In this document: positions 1 through 5,479 of the stretch, one piece after another | How positions within the stretch are numbered: position 1 is the stretch's first letter | Layout: each line of letters starts with the position of its first letter | Assembly: GCA_041608535.1 (NCBI GenBank) | Contig: JBFISM010000185.1 | Span: 1 to 5,479 of the forward strand | Direction: 5' to 3' | From: JBFISM01 sp041608535 | GTDB taxonomy: Bacteria > Actinomycetota > Acidimicrobiia > Spongiisociales > UBA5794 | DNA length: 5,479 nt | Made by a program: the position numbers and the translations under genes | Notes under the pieces: model-generated | The model's input: only the letters and a program-made list of their open reading frames with translations | The model's database searches: none | Told to the model about the DNA's origin: nothing

Positions 1-1036
1 ACCACAGCCGGTCGAAGTCTGGATGGTTGGGTGCACCTTCGTACATCACCCCGGTCACCCCGTTCGCCAGCGGTCCGTAGACGATGTAGGAGTGCCCCGT
101 GACCCAGCCGATATCGGCGGCGCACCAGTAGATGTCGTCGGGCTTGATGTCGAAGACGTAGTGGTGGGTCGTCGTCGTCCCGGTGAGATAGCCGCCTTGG
201 GTGTGCACGATGCCCTTGGGGCGGCCGGTGGTTCCGGACGTGTAGAGGATGTAGAGCGGGTCCTCGGCGTTCATCACCTCGGGCTCGGACTCGGTGGACT
301 GACCGTCGACGACATCGTGATACCAGTGGTCCCGGCCCTCCTCCATCGTGATGTCGCTTTCGGTGCGGCGCACGACCACCGCATGCTCGATGGTGCTGGT
401 ACGAGCAACGGCGGCGTCGGCGGCGCTCTTCAGGGGCACGATGCTCCCCCGCCGCCACGCCCCGTCCTGCGTGATGAGCAACTTGGCCGAAGCGTCGTCG
501 ATGCGGTCGGCGAGCGCATCCGAGGAAAACCCACCGAAAACGACCGAGTGGATGGCGCCGATCCTGGCGCACGCAAGCATCGCAACCGGCAGCTCCGGAA
601 TCATCCCCATGTAGATGGCCACCCGGTCACCCCTCCCCACACCCAACGACTTCAGTCCGTTGGCGAACCGGCACACCTCTTCGTACAGGTCGCGGTAGGT
701 GATCGTCCGGGTGTCGCCCGGTTCGCCGATCCAGTGGTAGGCGATCTTGTCACCCTGGCTGTCGAGGTGGCGGTCGAGGCAGTTGTACGACAGGTTCAGC
801 TCGCCGTCGGTGAACCACTTGTAGAACGGAGGGTTCGAGTCGTCGAGGGTGACCGTTGGCTCGCGAAACCAGGTGATGCGTTCCAGTGCTTGATCACGCC
901 AGAAGCCCTGCCAATCCGCCTCGGCCCGGTCGTAGATGTCGGCGGTGGCGTTGGCGGCGGCGACGAACTCGTCGCTGGGGGGAAACACCCTCTCTTCACT
1001 GAGCAGGTTCTCGAGGGCTTGCGGGGTGTCGGTCAC
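1..1036 (-). CDS. acs: Acetyl-CoA synthetase (AMP-forming), N-terminal part, cut by window edge
   Basis: Activates acetate to acetyl-CoA in the cytoplasm through an acetyl-AMP intermediate, using ATP and CoA. The 345 visible residues run without a stop from a GTG start to the window edge; the family is usually about 650 residues, so roughly the C-terminal half is missing, including the mobile domain with the regulatory lysine. Visible marks are the N-terminal FYKWFTDGELNLSYNCLDRH (residues 71-90), GAWRRGSIVPLK (192-203), the adenylate-forming P-loop YTSGTTGRPKG (265-275), and WCAADIGWVTGHSY (304-317) followed by a YGPLANG stretch. The WVTGHSY form, rather than the WVVGHSY I associate with propionyl-CoA synthetases, favours acetate as substrate. 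A GGAG box lies 5 nt before the GTG. The gene follows the carboxylesterase by 83 nt in the same direction. The long opposite-strand reading frame over this gene is a GC-rich shadow. Confidence 0.96.
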   Translation of the reverse strand, partial: MTDTPQALENLLSEERVFPPSDEFVAAANATADIYDRAEADWQGFWRDQALERITWFREPTVTLDDSNPPFYKWFTDGELNLSYNCLDRHLDSQGDKIAYHWIGEPGDTRTITYRDLYEEVCRFANGLKSLGVGRGDRVAIYMGMIPELPVAMLACARIGAIHSVVFGGFSSDALADRIDDASAKLLITQDGAWRRGSIVPLKSAADAAVARTSTIEHAVVVRRTESDITMEEGRDHWYHDVVDGQSTESEPEVMNAEDPLYILYTSGTTGRPKGIVHTQGGYLTGTTTTHHYVFDIKPDDIYWCAADIGWVTGHSYIVYGPLANGVTGVMYEGAPNHPDFDRLW

Positions 1037-1107
1037 GGGGGCTCCGTTCCTTTCGTCTCGATGTCCGGCCGCGGGTGCGCTTCTCGCCACCGGCGCATCT
1101 GGCTCAT
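1033..1107 (-). CDS. Possible 24-residue leader ORF overlapping the acs start
   Basis: An ATG at 1107, 12 nt after the esterase stop, opens a 24-codon frame. The peptide begins MSQMRRWREAHPRP and ends KGTEPP. Its TGA stop (1035-1033) overlaps the acs GTG as GTGA, the classic geometry of translational coupling. The ATG lacks a convincing Shine-Dalgarno sequence, and the peptide matches nothing I recognise. The frame is also the same as the esterase frame, five codons past its stop, so it could simply be chance open sequence in an 83-nt gap. It is reported because of the overlap geometry only. Confidence 0.2.
   Translation of the reverse strand: MSQMRRWREAHPRPDIETKGTEPP
1042..1054 (-). promoter_or_regulatory. 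Ribosome binding site of acs
   Basis: On the minus strand the sequence AAAGGAACGGAG precedes the GTG at 1036. The GGAG (1045-1042) is 5 nt from the start codon, acceptable Shine-Dalgarno spacing, and it fixes this GTG as the acs start. The protein from this GTG has the usual short N-terminal lead before the synthetase core. Confidence 0.7.
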
Positions 1108-1111
1108 CGTA
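1106..1111 (-). promoter_or_regulatory. Candidate -10 box for acs
   Basis: TACGAT on the minus strand matches the TANNNT -10 pattern and would start a transcript about 62 nt before the acs GTG. No -35-like hexamer is seen at the expected distance, where the sequence is GGGCGC. acs may instead, or also, be read through from the esterase 83 nt upstream. The remaining leader has only a weak GGTG...CACC pairing and no recognisable riboswitch. Confidence 0.25.
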
Positions 1112-1119
1112 TCGGCCGC

Positions 1120-1902
1120 TCAATCATCGCGCCCTGCGTCGATGCGGACCGAAGCAGCGATGTGGTCCAGCAGCGCAGCCACGATGACCTCTCGTTCTGT
1201 GTCGAGTGTGGCAACGTGGCGCGACTGTTGCAGCCACAGCATGCGCTTGGTCACAGATCCGAGACGGTCGTAGATGTAGGTACCGCTCTCGGGGCGGACG
1301 GTCTCATCGGTGCGCGACTGGACCACCAGCGCCGGCGCCGACACTCGGGGGAGGTGGTGTTTCACCGCTCGGACGAGATCGTGCAGCTCCGCTCCTGTCC
1401 CGACCGGCCTCGAGTCGTACTGGTGGGCATACTCGGTGGCGAAACCCTCCGGCCACTCGTCGGGTGGGTACGGGTCGATGCGCTTCGAGCCGCGCAACAA
1501 GAACGAGAAACGAAGCCGGCGGTTGTATACGTAGATGGGCGAGTTGATCGTCGTCACCGAGACCGCGCCAAAGGGGTTCGCCAGCAGCAGTGCGATGAGA
1601 CCGCCCATCGACAGACCCGCGAGGTGGATCCGGGCACCGTGCTGCTGCGCGGCGCTGGCAGCTTCCACCGCCGACGCCACCCAGTCACGCCAGCCGGTGT
1701 CGACCATGTCTTCCACCCTCGTTCCATGACCGGCAAGCAGAGGGACAACGACACCGTGCCCGGCGGCGACGAGCCGATCGGCCATCGGGCGAAAGTGCGC
1801 CGGCGATCCCGTCCATCCATGCAACAGGACGACAACATCGGGGCGATCGAGCCCGGAGGCGAAACCGGCACACAGGGGGTGCAGCAGCTCTTGGGACCTC
1901 AC
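1120..1902 (-). CDS. Alpha/beta-hydrolase carboxylesterase (Est30/YvaK-like, monoacylglycerol lipase type)
   Basis: A 260-residue cytoplasmic serine hydrolase with no signal peptide or membrane segment, expected to cleave short- to medium-chain esters or monoacylglycerols. The oxyanion-hole region is LLHGWTGSPAHF (residues 26-37), followed by the PLLAGHGT segment (54-61). The nucleophile elbow is GLSMGG (96-101) with Ser98. The likely acid is Asp199 in QSRTDETV and the base is His229 in QQSRHVATLD. This spacing agrees closely with what I recall for Geobacillus Est30 (Ser94, Asp193, His223). The chosen GTG at 1902 gives a family-sized protein. The frame stays open upstream to 2562, but that part is antisense to the lipoprotein gene and rich in Arg/Gly without homology. 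There is no Shine-Dalgarno sequence before the GTG. acs lies 83 nt downstream on the same strand. The natural substrate cannot be told from sequence. Confidence 0.9.
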   Translation of the reverse strand: MRSQELLHPLCAGFASGLDRPDVVVLLHGWTGSPAHFRPMADRLVAAGHGVVVPLLAGHGTRVEDMVDTGWRDWVASAVEAASAAQQHGARIHLAGLSMGGLIALLLANPFGAVSVTTINSPIYVYNRRLRFSFLLRGSKRIDPYPPDEWPEGFATEYAHQYDSRPVGTGAELHDLVRAVKHHLPRVSAPALVVQSRTDETVRPESGTYIYDRLGSVTKRMLWLQQSRHVATLDTEREVIVAALLDHIAASVRIDAGRDD

Positions 1903-1962
1903 GACGACTGGGGAGAGTAGGCGGCCCCGGGGTTGGCCGATGCCCCCACCTATGCTCGGAGG
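1903..1962. promoter_or_regulatory. Divergent promoter region between esterase and lipoprotein genes
   Basis: A 60-bp gap between two divergent GTG starts. On the plus strand TATGCT (1951-1956) is a TANNNT -10 box ending 6 nt before the lipoprotein GTG, which predicts a leaderless transcript. On the minus strand TACTCT (1919-1914) ends 11 nt before the esterase GTG, predicting a leader of only a few nucleotides. Neither box has a clear -35. Between them lies GGCC-N8-GGCC (1923-1938), which contains the perfect palindrome CCCCGGGG (1925-1932), a possible shared operator. These are pattern matches only. Confidence 0.45.
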
Positions 1963-3252
1963 GTGTCTCGCATCATCCGCTTCCGGCACCTGCGGCGATG
2001 GCCGGCGACACTCGTTGCGGTGCTCCTCGTGGCCGGCGCCTGCAGCGGAGACGGCGCCGAACCGACCACCACCTCGACGACGGCACCGGCACCGACGACG
2101 ACCGCAGTACCGGCCACCACGGTCGCGCCTCGAGAGGCGCCTGCGGCGCCATCGCCGACGGTGGATCGGCTGGTCATCGTCTCGCTCGACGGCGAGGTGG
2201 TGTCCATGGACCGCAGCGGCAACAACGTCCTCGTTCACAGCGAGGCCGGCGAGATTCCCTTCCAGCCGATCTTCGACCCGGTCGGGGATCGGATCGGCTA
2301 CTCGCTGGTGGCACCCACACCGGCACTCGTCATCGCCGCCGGTGATGGAAGCTCGCGCGAGGTCACCGACCTGACGACGAATCCGTTCTACCTCTACTGG
2401 TCGCACGACGGCACGCGTTTGGCGTCGTTGCGCAACGGCCCCATCGGGCTCGAGTTCGAGGTGTTCGACACCACCGGTCCTGCGCCCATGGTGGAGTTCA
2501 CCGACACCGGCGCCCCCTACTACTTCGACTGGAGCCCCGAGGGACGAGATCTCGTGGCTCATGTCGGCACGAACCGGCTGGATCTACTCACCGCGGACGG
2601 GTACGAGGACATCGGTCCCGAACCCGGGCTGTTCTCGGCGCCACAGTGGCTCAGCGACGGTGTGCTGGCACCGATCACCCGGGACTCAACGCAGGAACTG
2701 GTATTCGTCTCAGGGGATGGGTCGGTGCAGACAGTGCTTGCGCTCGAGGGCAACGCGCTCTTCGAGCTGGAATCTTCATCGCAGCGGCTGCTCGCCATCC
2801 AGATGCTCACCGACACCGGGGATGCCGTCGAGGCGGCGCTGCAGATCGCCGAAGCGCTGCCCGCCAACGAGCTGGCGGTCGTGAACCTGTCCACCGGTGA
2901 TGTGGAGAGCGTGCACGACTCGCCCGTCGCCGCATTCTTCTGGAGCCCGTACGGCGAACGGCTGCTCTTCCTCACTTCCACCGCAACGGCCGGCGTGCTC
3001 CAGTGGCAGGTCTGGGAGGACGGTGCGGTGACGCCGGGTCCCGAGTTTGCTCCGTTCCGGCAATGGCTCGGCCAGTTCATCCCGTTCTTCGAGCAGTACT
3101 CGCGCAGTATGTCGCTGTGGGCGCCCGACGCCACCGCCTACTCATTCCCCGGCGCCATCGACGACGAACGGGGCGTGTGGGTGGTGGACATCGCCACCGG
3201 TGAGATCGATCTCATCGCAGAGGGCGTGTGGGTGTCGTGGTCGCAGAACTGA
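1963..3252 (+). CDS. Secreted lipoprotein with Thr/Pro linker and PD40/TolB-like beta-propeller
   Basis: A 429-residue protein predicted to be anchored on the outer face of the cytoplasmic membrane. Residues 1-26 form a lipoprotein signal peptide: a basic n-region with several Arg, then a hydrophobic core LVAVLLVAGA, with lipobox AGAC and lipidated Cys27. Residues 28-67 are a Thr/Pro/Ala linker. From about residue 70 come beta-propeller blades with the repeated W-[SA]-P-x-G/D signature: FDPVGDRIGYS (104-114), WSHDGTRLASL (146-156), WSPEGRDLVA (190-199), WSPYGERLLFL (327-337), WAPDATAYSF (386-395), and a final WVSWSQN. A helix-like insert (about 286-301) interrupts the blades. The start is GTG 1963, directly after a TATGCT box; an in-frame TTG at 1933 would add 10 residues. 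It probably binds a ligand or protein rather than catalysing a reaction, since no catalytic motif is visible. No partner gene is adjacent. Confidence 0.85.
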   Translation: MSRIIRFRHLRRWPATLVAVLLVAGACSGDGAEPTTTSTTAPAPTTTAVPATTVAPREAPAAPSPTVDRLVIVSLDGEVVSMDRSGNNVLVHSEAGEIPFQPIFDPVGDRIGYSLVAPTPALVIAAGDGSSREVTDLTTNPFYLYWSHDGTRLASLRNGPIGLEFEVFDTTGPAPMVEFTDTGAPYYFDWSPEGRDLVAHVGTNRLDLLTADGYEDIGPEPGLFSAPQWLSDGVLAPITRDSTQELVFVSGDGSVQTVLALEGNALFELESSSQRLLAIQMLTDTGDAVEAALQIAEALPANELAVVNLSTGDVESVHDSPVAAFFWSPYGERLLFLTSTATAGVLQWQVWEDGAVTPGPEFAPFRQWLGQFIPFFEQYSRSMSLWAPDATAYSFPGAIDDERGVWVVDIATGEIDLIAEGVWVSWSQN

Positions 3253-3257
3253 GGCGC

Positions 3258-3265
3258 TGACGTCA
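3258..3265. repeat. TGACGTCA palindrome at the convergent gene ends
   Basis: A perfect 8-bp palindrome that includes the glycerate kinase stop codon (TGA, read on the minus strand from 3265). It lies 5 nt after the lipoprotein stop. Only 10 bp separate the two stop codons, so there is no room for an independent terminator between them. The palindrome is too short to serve as a hairpin terminator. Confidence 0.4.
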
Positions 3266-4486
3266 TCGCCGTCGCGCGATCAGCCACAGGTCGCCGACGT
3301 TGGTACCGGTCGGACCGGTTCGGAGCAGGGCCCCGATCGCATCGAGGGCGCGGTACGAGTCGTGACGTGTCAGCGCGTCTTCTACGTCGACGCCGGCTGC
3401 GATCGCCAGGCTCTGCGCCGTCCCGTCGACGACCGCCCCCGCCGCGTCGGTCGGTCCGTCGACCCCGTCGGTGCCGATGGTCAACACGACGTCGCCACTC
3501 CCCGCCAGGACGGGTATCACCGCCAGCGCTGCCTCCTGGTTGCGCCCTCCCAGGCCGTCGCCGGTCACGGTCACCGTCGTCTCCCCGGCGAACACGCCAA
3601 CGGTGCCGGGAGCCACCATCTCGTGGGCCCGCCGCACCGTGACGGCGGCTTCACCGGTCATCGCGGTTGAGTGCACCACCGCGGCGTAGCCCGCATCTTC
3701 CAGATGGGCGGCCGCAGCAGCCGCCGCCAGCGCACCGTCGCCGATCACGTGGAAATCGCCGGCGGCCGACACCACCGGGGGCTCGGCATTCTCCAGGAGC
3801 GACAGCACCGCCGGCGGCGCCAGCTTCGTGACGTTCCACCGCCGCAACACCGCGATGGCGTCGGCGGGAGCGGAGACCGCCGCCACCGTCGGACCCGAGG
3901 CTATGGCATGCGGCGGCGACCCAACCACATCGGAGAGGGCCAGCGTGAGATGGCTGCCAGGCACGGCTGCGGCAAGCCGCCCTCCCTTGATAGCAGAGAG
4001 GTGAGTGCGCACGGTGTTCACGTCCTCGATGGGCGCCCCGCTGCGGAGGAGAACTGCGGTGACCGCAGCCAGGTCGTCGAGGGTGAGGCCGGGAGCCGGC
4101 GATTCGAGGAGCGCCGAGCCGCCGCCGGAGACGAGGAACAGCACGATGCCGCCGGCTTCCCGAACGAGCTGTAGCGCCCGCTCGCCGGCGCGCACCGATC
4201 CTTCGTTTGGCACGGGATGACCGGCGACGATGAGCTCCCAGCCCCGTGGCACCGCTGCGGCGTGGCTACTCACCACCAAGCCGGAACTGATGCGACGATC
4301 CAGACCTTCGGCTGCGGCGCCGGCCATGGCTGCCGATGCCTTACCGAAGGCGACTACCACTATGTGGTCCGCATCGGGGAGCGGGTGGGACACCAGCCAT
4401 TCCCGCACCGCCTTCGCCGGATCCACGGCAGCTATCGCTGCTGCCGCGGCGTCACGCAGCGCTCGGCCGGTTGCGGCTGGCTCCAG
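3263..4486 (-). CDS. Glycerate 2-kinase, GckA/MOFRL family (DUF4147 + MOFRL)
   Basis: Phosphorylates D-glycerate to 2-phosphoglycerate with ATP in the cytoplasm, feeding glycerate from serine, glyoxylate or sugar-acid breakdown into lower glycolysis. Family members are sometimes misnamed hydroxypyruvate reductase. With the CTG start proposed here it has 407 residues. The N-terminal DUF4147 domain has AFGKAS (46-51, Lys49), GHPVPNEGS (89-97), LVSGGGSALLESP (118-130), VRTHLSAIKGGR (159-170) and SDVVGSPPHAIASGPT (185-200). The MOFRL domain has GETTVTVTGDG (301-311), GGRNQEAALA (313-322), GTDGVDGPTDAAGA (338-351) and TGPTGTNVGDLW (390-401). All hallmark motifs are intact, so an active enzyme is expected. 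Starting at the GTG at 4426 would give 387 residues and delete the first helix of the family fold. The gene is convergent with the lipoprotein gene. A symbol is withheld because gckA, garK and ttuD usage varies. Confidence 0.93.
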   Translation of the reverse strand: MEPAATGRALRDAAAAAIAAVDPAKAVREWLVSHPLPDADHIVVVAFGKASAAMAGAAAEGLDRRISSGLVVSSHAAAVPRGWELIVAGHPVPNEGSVRAGERALQLVREAGGIVLFLVSGGGSALLESPAPGLTLDDLAAVTAVLLRSGAPIEDVNTVRTHLSAIKGGRLAAAVPGSHLTLALSDVVGSPPHAIASGPTVAAVSAPADAIAVLRRWNVTKLAPPAVLSLLENAEPPVVSAAGDFHVIGDGALAAAAAAAHLEDAGYAAVVHSTAMTGEAAVTVRRAHEMVAPGTVGVFAGETTVTVTGDGLGGRNQEAALAVIPVLAGSGDVVLTIGTDGVDGPTDAAGAVVDGTAQSLAIAAGVDVEDALTRHDSYRALDAIGALLRTGPTGTNVGDLWLIARRR

Positions 4487-4492
4487 GGTCTC

Positions 4493-4498
4493 CCTCCT
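4493..4498 (-). promoter_or_regulatory. Shine-Dalgarno AGGAGG deciding a CTG start for glycerate kinase
   Basis: On the minus strand a perfect AGGAGG sits 6 nt before CTG (4486-4484), the ideal distance. No ATG, GTG or TTG occurs in frame between the upstream TAG and this point. The first canonical start in frame is GTG at 4426, which has no purine-rich box before it. The 20 residues gained match the expected N-terminal helix of the family (GRALRDAAAAAIAAVDPAKA). Confidence 0.65.
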
Positions 4499-4510
4499 CC
4501 GTGCCGGGAC

Positions 4511-4516
4511 AAGCTA
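4511..4516 (-). promoter_or_regulatory. Candidate -10 box for glycerate kinase
   Basis: TAGCTT on the minus strand fits TANNNT and would start transcription about 18 nt before the proposed CTG, leaving just enough leader to carry the AGGAGG box. No good -35 hexamer is seen 17 nt further upstream. Weak evidence, based on pattern and position only. Confidence 0.25.
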
Positions 4517-4675
4517 CCAAACCCCGCAGACGCCCACTCGCCGGTCTCGTGCGCGATCGTCGTGGACTCACGTATGGGTCGAGCGACCGAGAACGAGGCC
4601 GAGCGAGCGACGCTGTCTGGGACCACCGACCCAGCCCGCACCTGAACTTGAGCCTGACGCCTCATGGAGCCTTCC

Positions 4676-4694
4676 CACCGTGGTGCGTACGGTG
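4676..4694. repeat. Short dyad CACCGT-N7-ACGGTG
   Basis: Perfect 6-bp inverted repeat with a 7-nt spacer in the clpB-glycerate kinase intergenic region. It could be an operator half-site pair or a small hairpin. It lies about 190 nt upstream of the glycerate kinase start, rather far for a direct promoter operator. A chance match is quite possible. Confidence 0.25.
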
Positions 4695-4733
4695 CAACTG
4701 GGTACTTCGTGAGGGGGCTCAGAAAGACCCACC

Positions 4734-4778
4734 AGACGCCGCTGGCACCCGTTTCGGGGGGTGATGCCGGCGGCGTCT
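4734..4778 (-). terminator. Hairpin terminator candidate after clpB
   Basis: AGACGCCGC (4734-4742) pairs perfectly with GCGGCGTCT (4770-4778). After one mismatch, GGCA (4744-4747) pairs with TGCC (4765-4768), giving a stem of about 13 bp around a G-rich loop. In the clpB direction it starts 21 nt after the stop codon and is followed by GGTGGGTCTTTCTGAG, only a weak T-run. That fits a GC-rich terminator without a strong U tail. In the plus direction the mismatch becomes a T-G wobble, but nothing needs terminating from that side. Confidence 0.6.
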
Positions 4779-4799
4779 TCGTTGTGTCGATCCGCTCTG

Positions 4800-5479
4800 C
4801 TACACGAAGTGCAGTTCCTCGCCCTTGACTTCCACGCGCACCGCGTCCCCGGACTCGAAGCGACCATCCAGCAGCGCCAAAGCGAGAGGATCGGCTACTG
4901 CCTTTTGCAGCAAACGCTTCAGCGGCCGGGCGCCATACGTGGGGTCGTAGCCCCGCTCGGCGAGCCATGCGGCGGCCCCTTCGGACAGCTCGAGTTCGAC
5001 ACCGCGGGCAGCAAGTCGCCGGCGCAGCTGGTCGAACTGGATATGGACGATCTGGGCCAGATCCTCCTTGCTGAGCCGCTCGAACACAACGACGTCGTCG
5101 ACCCGGTTGAGGAACTCGGGGCGGAAGTGGCTGCGCACCACGCTCATCACCCGCTCCGTCACCACCTCGTGCGGGAGGTCGGGATCGATGAGCTCGGAGC
5201 CGAGGTTCGAGGTCATGATGAGCAAGCTGTTGGTGAAGTCGACGGTGCGTCCTTGCCCGTCGGTGAGCCGCCCGTCGTCGAGCACCTGCAAGAGGGTGTT
5301 GAACACATCGGGATGTGCCTTTTCCACCTCGTCGAGCAGCACCACCGAGTAGGGGCGCCGCCGCACCGCTTCGGTGAGCTGGCCGCCCTCGTCGTAGCCG
5401 ACGTATCCCGGGGGTGCGCCGATGAGCCGGCTCACCGAATGCTTCTCCATGTATTCGGACATGTCGATGCGCACCATCG
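4800..5479 (-). CDS. clpB: ATP-dependent chaperone ClpB, C-terminal part, cut by window edge
   Basis: Hexameric AAA+ disaggregase that threads aggregated proteins through its pore, usually with DnaK. The last 225 residues plus a partial codon are visible and end at TAG. They cover the second AAA+ module after its Walker A: the VRIDMSEYMEKH segment, pore loop GYVGYDEGGQLT (residues 24-35 of the visible part), Walker B SVVLLDEVEKAHPD (44-57), sensor 1 MTSN (88-91), arginine finger in FRPEFLNRVDD (118-128, Arg125), and sensor 2 YGARPLKR (181-188). The C-terminal small domain follows. GYVGYDEGGQLTEAVRRRPYS-type sequence and absence of a zinc finger point to ClpB rather than ClpC or ClpA, though the distinguishing middle domain is outside the window. 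The first Met visible (5477) is internal, not the gene start. A hairpin follows the stop. Confidence 0.93.
   Translation of the reverse strand, partial: MVRIDMSEYMEKHSVSRLIGAPPGYVGYDEGGQLTEAVRRRPYSVVLLDEVEKAHPDVFNTLLQVLDDGRLTDGQGRTVDFTNSLLIMTSNLGSELIDPDLPHEVVTERVMSVVRSHFRPEFLNRVDDVVVFERLSKEDLAQIVHIQFDQLRRRLAARGVELELSEGAAAWLAERGYDPTYGARPLKRLLQKAVADPLALALLDGRFESGDAVRVEVKGEELHFV

Larger units (their letters stand above)
4487..4799. other. Intergenic region between clpB and glycerate kinase
   Basis: 313 nt between the clpB stop and the glycerate kinase start, both on the minus strand. It holds the hairpin at 4734-4778, a short dyad CACCGT-N7-ACGGTG (4676-4694), a GAGCGAC-rich stretch (about 4580-4611) with imperfect direct repeats, and the candidate glycerate kinase promoter and ribosome binding site near its left end. 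No tRNA-like cloverleaf or T-loop motif is seen on either strand. A 77-codon minus-strand frame (4432-4665) runs through it but is not supported as a gene. Confidence 0.6.

Noticed and set aside
23..1273. 416-codon plus-strand frame
   Set aside because: Antisense shadow of acs in a GC-rich genome. The product is rich in Val, Gly, Arg and His with no domain, while the minus strand encodes all Acs motifs without interruption.
1075..1920. 281-codon plus-strand frame
   Set aside because: Antisense to the esterase, whose catalytic triad and family length are intact on the minus strand.
1903..2562. 220-codon upstream extension of the esterase frame
   Set aside because: Antisense to the lipoprotein gene, Arg/Gly-rich, with no homology. 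The esterase fold is complete from GTG 1902.
2559..3134. 191-codon Ser-rich minus-strand frame
   Set aside because: Shadow of the propeller gene; the Ser-rich composition is what antisense reading of this codon usage yields.
4580..4611. GAGCGAC-rich imperfect direct repeats
   Set aside because: Short, irregular and low in complexity; no array structure that would suggest CRISPR, an origin or a regulatory array.
4647..4653. CTTGAGC resembling half of the HspR-binding HAIR element linked to clpB control
   Set aside because: No inverted partner half at the required spacing, and it lies downstream of clpB rather than in its promoter.
4432..4665. 77-codon minus-strand frame starting at ATG 4665 with a GGGAAGG box before it
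   Set aside because: Arg/Ser-rich product without any recognisable domain, and it overlaps the proposed glycerate kinase start by 55 nt in another frame. Conservation would be needed to revive it.
4487..4799. Possible tRNA or small RNA gene in the largest intergenic gap
   Set aside because: No T-loop GTTCRA motif, no cloverleaf-compatible arms and no CCA-adjacent acceptor stem on either strand. Only the clpB hairpin is structured.

Overview
This is a GC-rich, gene-dense chromosomal window. It holds five protein-coding genes; the two at the edges are cut by the window ends. I found no RNA gene, mobile element, CRISPR array or phage gene. High GC, GTG starts, TANNNT -10 boxes lying next to start codons, a Thr/Pro-linked lipoprotein and the style of the acetyl-CoA synthetase all suggest an actinobacterium, possibly Acidimicrobiia-like. 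That taxonomic placement is inference from composition and protein style, not a database result.

Layout, left to right. (1) Positions 1-1036, minus strand: the N-terminal 345 residues of AMP-forming acetyl-CoA synthetase (acs). (2) 1120-1902, minus: an Est30/YvaK-type carboxylesterase with a complete catalytic triad, 83 nt upstream of acs and in the same direction. (3) 1963-3252, plus: a secreted lipoprotein with a Thr/Pro linker and a PD40/TolB-like beta-propeller, divergent from the esterase across a 60-bp gap with a candidate promoter on each strand. (4) 3263-4486, minus: a GckA/MOFRL-type glycerate 2-kinase, convergent with the lipoprotein and separated by only 10 bp. (5) 4487-4799: a 313-nt intergenic stretch with a strong hairpin just after clpB. 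(6) 4800-5479, minus: the C-terminal 225 residues of the disaggregase ClpB.

The genes look like ordinary housekeeping and carbon metabolism. The esterase and acs could work in sequence (ester hydrolysis, then activation of released acetate). Glycerate kinase feeds glycerate into lower glycolysis. ClpB is a protein-quality-control ATPase. The lipoprotein has no assigned partner.

Nothing here looks like a new multi-gene system. The observations most worth checking concern gene starts and expression: a probable CTG start for glycerate kinase supported by both a Shine-Dalgarno sequence and family alignment, a leaderless architecture for the lipoprotein, and a short ORF whose stop overlaps the acs start.
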